This document shows, piece by piece, positions 7,303 to 12,546 of a stretch of DNA of 12,546 nucleotides. Source of the DNA: Candidatus Aerophobus profundus SCGC AAA252-L23 (GTDB lineage Bacteria > Aerophobota > Aerophobia > Aerophobales > Aerophobaceae); the NCBI GenBank assembly GCA_000402295.1, contig AQRW01000156.1:1-12546 (forward strand). Reading direction: 5' to 3'. Every line of letters begins with the position of its first letter. Within the stretch, counting starts at the first letter, position 1. A program made the translations under genes and the position numbers. The notes under the pieces were generated by a model that was given only the letters and a program-made list of their open reading frames with translations, had not been told where the DNA came from and ran no database searches.

Positions 7303-7423
7303 TGTCATTGCGAGCCTGCCGAAGACAGGCGTGGCAATCCCAAAAACAAGATCACCACGGTTGCCTTTGGCAACCTCGTGACGCTTCGCGGATTGCTTCG
7401 GGACTTTGTCCCTCGCAATGACA
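7303..7423. repeat. 121-bp nested palindromic element (MITE/REP-like)
   Basis: This fills the middle of the 284-bp gap between eno and isocitrate dehydrogenase. The ends are perfect 12-bp inverted repeats, TGTCATTGCGAG (7303-7314) and CTCGCAATGACA (7412-7423). Inside are hairpin GCCTG/CAGGC (7314-7330), arms GCAATCC (7334-7340) and GGATTGC (7390-7396), a perfect central hairpin GGTTGCC-TTT-GGCAACC (7359-7375), and hairpin GGGAC-TTT-GTCCC (7400-7412). The arms nest, so a single strand could fold into a cloverleaf-like structure. No transposase is encoded; a short plus-strand frame through it has no recognisable content. It resembles the dispersed palindromic or non-autonomous mobile repeats seen in many bacterial genomes. 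The flanks (7219-7302 and 7424-7476) show nothing else. Confidence 0.85.
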
Positions 7424-7476
7424 AATCGCTACAAGGTTATTTATTAGAAGTAAGAGGAGAATGTCCCGAACAAATA

Positions 7477-8763
7477 TTAAAAATCTCCTTTAAAAGCCGT
7501 TCTACCAGCATAAATAGCCGAGGAACCGAGTTGCTCCTCTATTCTCAGGAGGCGGTTATACTTGGCGATTCTCTCACTACGACAACAGGAGCCAGTCTTA
7601 ATCTGGCCCGTAGAAGTCCCTACCACTAAATCGGCGATAGTAGTATCCTCAGTTTCCCCGGAGCGATGAGAGACTACAGCAGTGTAACCGGCACTCAAGG
7701 CTAACTGAATAGCCTGGATAGTCTCAGTAAGAGTCCCAATTTGATTCGGCTTGATCAAAATTGAATTAGCTACTCCCAGAGAAATTCCTTTTTTTAAACG
7801 TTCGGTGTTGGTGACGAAAATATCATCACCCACTATCTGAATTTTATCCCCTAAGTGAGAAGTGAGCATTTTCCATCCCTCCCAATCATCTTCTGCCAGT
7901 CCATCCTCAATAGAAACAATAGGGAAAGAGGAAAGAAGCTCCTCGTAAAAGTCTACCATCTCCCGGGAAGTCCTTTGAGAGTTTTCTTCGGCTTTAAGAA
8001 CATATTTCCCTTGACTATAGAAACTGCTGGCCGCCGGGTCCAGGGCCAGAACAATATCTTCACCGGCTTTATAACCAGCTTTTTCGATAGCTAACATAAT
8101 TACCTCCAGAGCCTCTCGATTGGAAGAAAGATTAGGAGCAAACCCTCCCTCATCTCCCACAGCGGTACTATACCCTTTTTTCTGAAGGACCTTTTTCAAG
8201 CTGTGAAAGGTCTCCACTGCTATTCTCAGTGCCTCAGAAAAACTGTCGGCTCCTACTGGTATTATCATAAATTCTTGCAGATCAACATTATTGTCGGCAT
8301 GCTTACCCCCGTTAAGAACGTTCATCATAGGAACGGGAATAATTCTTGCTCCCACTCCTCCCAGATATCGGTAAAGGGGCTGCCCAAAATAGGTTGATGC
8401 TGCCTTGGCTACCGCCAAGGAAACTCCTAAAATAGCATTAGCCCCAAGTTTTTGCTTGTTAGAAGTACCATCTAAATCAATCATTAACTGATCGATTTCC
8501 ACCTGCCAAAAAACATCCTTATCTTTCACTGCCGGAGCTATTTTTTCGTTTACATTCTTAACTGCTTGGCTAACCCCTTGGCCCATCCATTTTGAACCAC
8601 CATCCCTCAACTCCACCGCCTCGTGTTCTCCCGTAGAAGCCCCCGAAGGTACTGCAGCTAACCCCTTGGCTCCATTTTGCAAAGTTACCTCTGCTTCCAG
8701 GGTAGGATTACCTCGCGAATCCAGAATCTGCCGACCTACCACTTTGCTAATTTTACTACCCAT
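7477..8763 (-). CDS. eno: Enolase (phosphopyruvate hydratase)
   Basis: Enolase interconverts 2-phosphoglycerate and phosphoenolpyruvate in glycolysis and gluconeogenesis. The 428-residue protein begins with the conserved SKVVGRQILDSRGNPTLE. From the ATG, the catalytic residues are E164 (DLQEFM), E205 (GDEGGFAPN), K338 (LIKPNQIGT) and K389 (IKTG). The magnesium ligands are D242 (ALDPAASSF), E286 (SIEDG) and D313 (GDDIF); SHRSGETED is at 365-373. One mild variation is TGSCCRSER where TGAPCRSER is usual. A TTG one codon upstream is also in frame, but GGAGG at 8770-8774 is 6 nt from the ATG and only 3 nt from the TTG, so the ATG is preferred. It lies after purE in the same direction. Confidence 0.97.
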   Translation of the reverse strand: MGSKISKVVGRQILDSRGNPTLEAEVTLQNGAKGLAAVPSGASTGEHEAVELRDGGSKWMGQGVSQAVKNVNEKIAPAVKDKDVFWQVEIDQLMIDLDGTSNKQKLGANAILGVSLAVAKAASTYFGQPLYRYLGGVGARIIPVPMMNVLNGGKHADNNVDLQEFMIIPVGADSFSEALRIAVETFHSLKKVLQKKGYSTAVGDEGGFAPNLSSNREALEVIMLAIEKAGYKAGEDIVLALDPAASSFYSQGKYVLKAEENSQRTSREMVDFYEELLSSFPIVSIEDGLAEDDWEGWKMLTSHLGDKIQIVGDDIFVTNTERLKKGISLGVANSILIKPNQIGTLTETIQAIQLALSAGYTAVVSHRSGETEDTTIADLVVGTSTGQIKTGSCCRSERIAKYNRLLRIEEQLGSSAIYAGRTAFKGDF

Positions 8764-8804
8764 CAAATACCTCCGTTTTTTATCTTATTAACTACCAAGA
8801 CAAT

Positions 8805-8822
8805 GGGAGGCTAAAGCCTCCC
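8805..8822. repeat. Perfect 18-bp palindrome between purE and eno
   Basis: GGGAGGCTAAAGCCTCCC gives an 8-bp stem with a 2-nt loop (7 bp with a more realistic 4-nt loop). On the transcribed minus strand it follows the purE stop by about 48 nt, but no U-run comes after it, so it is not a standard intrinsic terminator. Nearby G- and C-runs (around 8823-8855) add to a compact structured patch. It could be an RNA stability or processing hairpin or a dispersed palindromic repeat. Confidence 0.6.
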
Positions 8823-8870
8823 CTACCCAACGGGGGTGATTTCCTCTACCCCGATGGAATACAGAATAAA

Positions 8871-9344
8871 CTACAATGAGACTTCTTTAGAGAGGAGAAT
8901 TTTGTATTCTTTCAGTTTGATTTTGACCTCGGGAAACTGAAGAGCCAGGATTTGAGCAGCTAAAATAGCAGCATTTCTTGCTCCTGCCTCACCAACAGCC
9001 ATGCAGGCTACCGGCACCCCACCAGGCATTTGAACTATCGAATATAGGGCATCTACACCCTTGAGAGATGAAGAGCTTAGGGGAACTCCGATAACTGGAA
9101 TCTCTGTATGGGCAGCAATGAAACCTGGTAGATGAGCAGCTCCTCCAGCTCCGGCAATAACAACCTTTATTTTTCTCTTTTCCAGATGCCGGGAAAACTG
9201 GCGAGTAGTCTCCGGACTTCGATGAGCCGAAAGAATCTTAACTTCATATTTTAGATCAAATATATCTAACATCCTAAGACACTCTTTCATTACCGGATAA
9301 TCCGACTTACTCCCCATAACTACACTAACTTTGATCTCGGTCAA
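8871..9344 (-). CDS. purE: N5-carboxyaminoimidazole ribonucleotide mutase (PurE class I)
   Basis: PurE moves the carboxyl group of N5-CAIR to C4 to form CAIR in purine synthesis; its usual partner PurK is not in the window. The 157-residue octamer-forming protein shows MGSKSDYPVM (10-19, with S12 and D15), the catalytic-site SAHRSP (39-44, H41), AGAGGAAHLPG (64-74) and SIVQMPGGVPVA (102-113). The MPxGVPVA and AGAxNAA forms fit class I, the bacterial N5-CAIR mutase, rather than the class II AIR carboxylase. It starts at TTG; AGGAAGGA (9351-9358) ends 6 nt upstream, and the next Met (residue 10) would delete the first beta strand. It begins 27 nt after hisG. Confidence 0.95.
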   Translation of the reverse strand: MTEIKVSVVMGSKSDYPVMKECLRMLDIFDLKYEVKILSAHRSPETTRQFSRHLEKRKIKVVIAGAGGAAHLPGFIAAHTEIPVIGVPLSSSSLKGVDALYSIVQMPGGVPVACMAVGEAGARNAAILAAQILALQFPEVKIKLKEYKILLSKEVSL

Positions 9345-9350
9345 ACTTTA

Positions 9351-9358
9351 TCCTTCCT
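9351..9358 (-). promoter_or_regulatory. Shine-Dalgarno site that fixes the TTG start of purE
   Basis: The minus strand reads AGGAAGGA, then 6 nt, then TTG. No ATG or GTG competes in frame before the first conserved strand, so the TTG is the best start. Confidence 0.65.
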
Positions 9359-9371
9359 AAGAAGATAACTA

Positions 9372-10244
9372 TCAGTAAATAACTTTATTGAGAGGATACT
9401 CCACAATTCCCTCGCCCCCAGCTTGTTTGATTTGAGGAATAAGCTCCCGTGCTTGCAATTCATCAAGCACGGTTTCCACCGCCCACCAACCTTCCCTGCT
9501 CAGACTGGAAACGGTAGGACATCTCAAAGCAGGTAAGAGAGACAAAATCTTGGGTAGTTTTTCCTTAGCTACGTTTAACTTTAGACCCACTTTACCCAGG
9601 CCATTGATTGCCCCTTCCAAGAGAATACTGAATCGGATAATTTTTCCCCTTTTCCAGGAATCCTTCCAGGAGCGAGGATTAGCTATAAGCCAGGTGGTTG
9701 ACTCCAGAACTACATCCACCACACGCAGATTATGCGCCCGAAGTGATTTTCCTGTTTCGGTCAATTCAACAATGGCATCCACCAAATAAGGAGGCTTCAC
9801 TTCCGTGGCTCCCCAGGAAAACTCCACTTCTGCTTCGACCCCGAACTTCTCAAAATACTGCCTGGTGACCTTGACCAACTCCGTAGCAATTATTTTTCCT
9901 CTCAGATCCTCAACTTTTCTTACTTTAGAATTAAAGGGAACTGCCAATACCCATTTTACTTTCCCCGGACCTTTTTTTGAATAGGATAGATCCTTGATTT
10001 TTTCCACTTGGGCTTCTCTTTCCAAAATCCAGTCATAACCAGCTAATCCTACATCTAAAAGACCTTTAGAGACATAAAGGGGAATTTCCTGGGTGTGAAT
10101 CAATAACACTTCTATCTCCGGATCGTCCACCGAAAGGTAGTAAGAGCGCTCTTGGCGATGAATTTGATACCCAGCTCTTTCGAGAAGTTCCAAACTCACT
10201 TTCTCCAGACTCCCTTTAGGTAAACCAAGTCTTAAAGTTGGCAT
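9372..10244 (-). CDS. hisG: ATP phosphoribosyltransferase, long form (HisG-L)
   Basis: HisG joins ATP and PRPP in the first step of histidine synthesis. At 290 residues it is the long form, which carries its own regulatory domain and does not need HisZ. The catalytic part (about 1-210) starts with LRLGLPKGSLE and contains GLAGYDW (66-72), SWGATEVKPP (143-152) and the PRPP loop DAIVELTETGKSLRAHNL (156-173). Residues about 214-290 form the ACT-like HisG_C domain (LLPALRCPTVSSL, 236-248; GGEGIVEYPLNKVI, 276-289) that binds histidine for feedback inhibition in the family. The start is ATG after AAGGAAG. No other his genes are nearby; purE follows by 27 nt, and both pathways draw on PRPP. Confidence 0.95.
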   Translation of the reverse strand: MPTLRLGLPKGSLEKVSLELLERAGYQIHRQERSYYLSVDDPEIEVLLIHTQEIPLYVSKGLLDVGLAGYDWILEREAQVEKIKDLSYSKKGPGKVKWVLAVPFNSKVRKVEDLRGKIIATELVKVTRQYFEKFGVEAEVEFSWGATEVKPPYLVDAIVELTETGKSLRAHNLRVVDVVLESTTWLIANPRSWKDSWKRGKIIRFSILLEGAINGLGKVGLKLNVAKEKLPKILSLLPALRCPTVSSLSREGWWAVETVLDELQARELIPQIKQAGGEGIVEYPLNKVIY

Positions 10245-10294
10245 TTTATCTTCCTTGGCATATGGTGAAAATCAGTTATATAAATATACAAATC

Positions 10295-10351
10295 CCACAG
10301 AGAACGCCGGCTCCTCTCATCTAAGGAACTTCCCCTTGGTATCCTCTGTGG
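10295..10351. repeat. Inverted repeat in the gap between the secretin and hisG
   Basis: CCACAGAG (10295-10302) and CTCTGTGG (10344-10351) are perfect 8-bp arms around 41 nt. The 142-bp gap also has a weaker AT-rich hairpin (GTTCTTTTT then AAAAAGAGAAC, about 10351-10374) just after the secretin stop, and an AT-rich stretch (10271-10290) upstream of hisG that could hold a promoter. No U-run follows the large inverted repeat on the transcribed strand, so a simple terminator is not evident. It may be a leader structure or a dispersed repeat. Confidence 0.45.
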
Positions 10352-10386
10352 TTCTTTTTAGGGAAAAAGAGAACTATCCCCTTTTT

Positions 10387-11895
10387 CTACTGCAATTTAG
10401 CAATTTCTTCAGCTATCCTCTGGATAGCCCAATTGTTATCCGTCACCACCAGACTTTCTCCCCTCACCTCGATGGAACCCCGAGGAGAAAGATACTTCTC
10501 TAATAAAGGAATTATCTCCTCCGCAACGACATATTTAAGGTGAAAGATTTTGCTCCGAGGAATTTTATTGTGATTCTCCAGGGAGGATAAGGCTCTTTCA
10601 ATGTGACTTAATTGACAGGCTCCGTCCTCAATAATTAAACTATGATTTTCCGGATCCACCTGGATAGAACCATGGGAGGAGAGAAAAGGTTCAAGAGAAA
10701 TATCAGCTTCTCCCGGCGAGGTAAATTGAAGAACCAGTTGCTTCTGCCTCTTCTGGCTCTCATAAGTACCAATATGATTGACCATATTTTCAATGATTTG
10801 CATTTTGTCCTCTTTTTCTCTCACCAGCAGAGAATTAGGAGGAGCTTCGGCCGGATTTATTTCCACCAGGCCTTCCGATGACACCAGAGGACGTATTTGA
10901 TTAGCCACCTCGTCGGCCAGGGCATATTTAAAGGTAAAGACTTTCTTGGTTCTCCCTTCAATTTCTCGCGCTTTAATAATACGTGGTTTCACGGTAATAA
11001 GGAGATTTTTCTTTTCGGTTATCTCAGTCCGGCTCTTGAATAGATTCCCCACCAGGGGCAAATCAGAAACAATAGGCAGACCCGTTGATCTAAAAGTTTT
11101 ATCTTCTTTGATCAGACCACCGATAACAATTGATTCTCCGTCTTTCACCACCACGTTGGTAGGAGAAACCTGCCTTTTGAAAACTGGATGTTCAACCCCA
11201 AACTGGGGGTCAATTTCGTACTCTCCCACAATGGGAACGATGGACATCTGGATTCGATCGGGAGCAATAATTTTGGGAAGCACCTGCAGAATAACTCCTA
11301 CGGTAGAATAGGAATAGTGATACTCGGGAACATTCACACCTCCCACCTCCCGGTAAGTAATACTGGATAGATAAGGGACATCTTCGGTCACGTACATTCC
11401 GGCCACCTGTCCGCTCATAGTGGTAATGCGAGGAGAAGAAAGCAGCTTGGCGTTACCATTAGATAGAAGAGCATTAAGCATAACTTCAAATTTTTCCTCC
11501 GCCGTAGTGCGATAGAAGTCGATCATTATTGAGCCGATTCCTTGCTCAATTTCGGTCAGGCTCTTGGGACCGTAGGTAAGATGACTTCCCTCGCCCAAAG
11601 GACCAATAGGCACCTGTAGACCGGTTAGTCTCTCCAGATAAGCACCAAATTGCTGAGTAGCTTTCTCACTTAACTCCACTATTCGGGCACTTACTTCTAT
11701 CTGATAAATTTCCTCGGGGAAGCCGGAAATCATCCCCTCTACTCGCTTCATCTGCTCCCGAGGAGCTCGCACAGTTATCCTACCTGTGGAAGGATCAACC
11801 ACAATGGAAGGTTGCGCCAGAATATCAGTAGAACAGAAATAAACCAATAAGAACATCAAGAAAGACACCCACCTTCTCATTTTGGTTTTTCTCAT
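10387..11895 (-). CDS. Secretin with C-terminal N-domain-like repeats
   Basis: Secretins form large outer-membrane pores for type II secretion, type IV pili and related systems. Numbers count from an alternative ATG at 11907. A signal peptide spans about 5-31 (MRRWVSFLMFLLVYF core, end near ILAQ). A short half N-domain (34-62) and the linker VSARIVELSE precede the secretin barrel (about 130-312): DVPYL (176-180), VGVILQVLPKI (203-213), VVVKDGESIVIGGL (252-265), LPLVGNLF (283-290) and LLITVKPRII (302-311). Then come three related repeats of 55-61 residues (about 322-382, 388-446, 452-506), each reading roughly F-x-LKY, a helix with two Glu, LSxxGxI-x-V, then SLhVxD and a helix. Normal secretins carry such N-domains before the barrel. 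The ATG at 11895 is preferred because GGAG lies 6 nt before it. It is probably co-transcribed with the upstream gene. The exact system is unknown. Confidence 0.85.
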   Translation of the reverse strand: MRKTKMRRWVSFLMFLLVYFCSTDILAQPSIVVDPSTGRITVRAPREQMKRVEGMISGFPEEIYQIEVSARIVELSEKATQQFGAYLERLTGLQVPIGPLGEGSHLTYGPKSLTEIEQGIGSIMIDFYRTTAEEKFEVMLNALLSNGNAKLLSSPRITTMSGQVAGMYVTEDVPYLSSITYREVGGVNVPEYHYSYSTVGVILQVLPKIIAPDRIQMSIVPIVGEYEIDPQFGVEHPVFKRQVSPTNVVVKDGESIVIGGLIKEDKTFRSTGLPIVSDLPLVGNLFKSRTEITEKKNLLITVKPRIIKAREIEGRTKKVFTFKYALADEVANQIRPLVSSEGLVEINPAEAPPNSLLVREKEDKMQIIENMVNHIGTYESQKRQKQLVLQFTSPGEADISLEPFLSSHGSIQVDPENHSLIIEDGACQLSHIERALSSLENHNKIPRSKIFHLKYVVAEEIIPLLEKYLSPRGSIEVRGESLVVTDNNWAIQRIAEEIAKLQ

Positions 11896-11901
11896 TGTTT
11901 T

Positions 11902-11905
11902 CTCC
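11902..11905 (-). promoter_or_regulatory. Shine-Dalgarno site choosing between two secretin starts
   Basis: The minus strand has GGAG followed by 6 nt (AAAACA) and the ATG at 11895. The earlier in-frame ATG at 11907 overlaps this GGAG and has only AGGG 4 nt before it, too close for good initiation. The shorter start also gives a more standard signal peptide. Confidence 0.5.
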
Positions 11906-11941
11906 ATTTTCCCTGGATAGTCTAAGAAATTCCCCTGCCTC

Positions 11942-12546
11942 TTACTTTTTCCCTACTTCTCCAATATTACCCAGATTAAAGGTGGGAGAAACAAGTTGCA
12001 TCTTCATCCACTCAAGTTCTTCCGCCGTCAGCCCCTCAATATCCTCCGGACTGACTCCAATGATCTTGGCGATAGCTACAGCCAGCGCCTGCAAGGAGCC
12101 TCCCTTCACATAAAAACTCCGGCTAGTCTCTTCTGAAGCGACCGCGGTGCCATTAAGCTCTTTCACCACCTCATCTATTTGAGCAATATTTCTCTCCAGA
12201 TCGGTCACATAAACAACCTTAGCCTGCCGATTACCTGGTTGGTTATTCTTCGAAGAACTGTTCTCTTTCTCCAAAGAGGATGGACCGGAATCATCATAAG
12301 GGATAACGATGTACTCTTCTTTTTTTCCTTCTTCCTTCCCCGCTTCTCCAGATTTCACGAAGGTTATGCTACCGTATTTGCTTAGCTTATCCCGCAGATA
12401 ATCCTCGGCCTCCTTGGGATTAAGATACTTGAGTATATACCTTTTGGTCACCAGATTCCCCTTCAAGGCATCCTTTTCTTTAATCAACTGCTCTACAACT
12501 GAAAGGTTTTTGGCTACATCCTTAATAATTAAACTGTTGGTTTTCT
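11942..12546 (-). CDS. Secretin N-domain repeat protein, 5' end outside the window
   Basis: The reading frame is open to the window edge, so the true start and any signal peptide lie beyond 12546. About 200 residues are visible. They open with TNSLIIKDVAKNLSVVEQL, the second half of a secretin N-domain. A further N-domain follows: RYILKYLNPKEAEDYLRDKL, then KYGSITFV, and after an insertion VVYVTDLERNIAQIDEVVKE. The insertion is about 45 residues, rich in Lys, Glu, Ser and Asn, replacing a normally short loop. The end begins another N-like unit (RSFYVKGGSLQALAVAIAKI) and finishes with an acidic stretch. There is no secretin barrel. A TTG at 12487 could be mistaken for the start but falls within the domain. 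The stop is 34 nt before the next secretin gene, so the two likely form one operon and one complex. Confidence 0.75.
   Translation of the reverse strand, partial: KTNSLIIKDVAKNLSVVEQLIKEKDALKGNLVTKRYILKYLNPKEAEDYLRDKLSKYGSITFVKSGEAGKEEGKKEEYIVIPYDDSGPSSLEKENSSSKNNQPGNRQAKVVYVTDLERNIAQIDEVVKELNGTAVASEETSRSFYVKGGSLQALAVAIAKIIGVSPEDIEGLTAEELEWMKMQLVSPTFNLGNIGEVGKK

Noticed and set aside
7303..7423. tRNA-like cloverleaf
   Set aside because: The fold has perfect inverted ends and is 121 bp long, with no T-loop GTTCRA motif, anticodon arm or CCA end.
7378..7629. Plus-strand open frame crossing the palindromic element into eno
   Set aside because: It runs through the repeat and antisense to the enolase C-terminus; the peptide has no domain features.
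8805..8822. Intrinsic terminator after purE
   Set aside because: The hairpin is strong, but the transcribed strand has AUUGUCUUGG after it, not a U-run.
11942..12487. A 181-residue gene starting at TTG 12487
   Set aside because: The frame continues upstream without a stop to the window edge and encodes N-domain sequence, so this TTG is internal and the gene is 5' partial.

Overview
The window reads as a moderately AT-rich stretch of a bacterial chromosome. It holds eleven protein genes, all on the minus strand, so transcription runs from position 12546 towards 1. A secretin (an outer-membrane pore) implies a diderm cell. An acyl-CoA dehydrogenase with a bifurcating-type electron-transfer flavoprotein suggests anaerobic metabolism. 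Stop codons are standard (TAA, TAG and TGA all occur). Several genes start at TTG or GTG behind Shine-Dalgarno sequences. The phylum cannot be fixed from this window; an uncultivated anaerobic Gram-negative lineage is my guess, not a result.

In transcription order: (1) 12546-10387, two adjacent secretin-family genes. The first is cut by the window edge and carries secretin N-domain (ring-building) repeats. The second has a signal peptide, an early secretin barrel domain and then three N-domain-like repeats, an inverted domain order. (2) 10244-7477, housekeeping metabolism: long-form hisG (histidine), purE (purines) and eno (glycolysis). (3) After a 121-bp nested palindromic element at 7303-7423 comes an isocitrate dehydrogenase gene (7192-6104) whose residues point to NADP. 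(4) 6009-2626, the membrane protease ftsH followed by folP (folate), a common bacterial pairing, then ruvC (Holliday junction resolvase) without ruvAB. (5) 2528-26, an acyl-CoA dehydrogenase, EtfB and a ferredoxin-EtfA N-terminal protein. This gene order and domain make-up resemble the electron-bifurcating caffeyl-CoA reductase (CarCDE) type. The last protein stops at tandem TAG codons only about 67 residues into its EtfA part.

Non-coding DNA is scarce. The notable parts are a ten-unit degenerate 9-bp tandem repeat between the dehydrogenase and etfB, the 121-bp palindromic element, an 18-bp palindrome between purE and eno, and an inverted repeat between the secretin and hisG. I found no tRNA, rRNA, CRISPR array, transposase or phage gene. 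The strongest candidates for something undescribed are the reversed-architecture secretin pair and the interrupted ferredoxin-EtfA protein.
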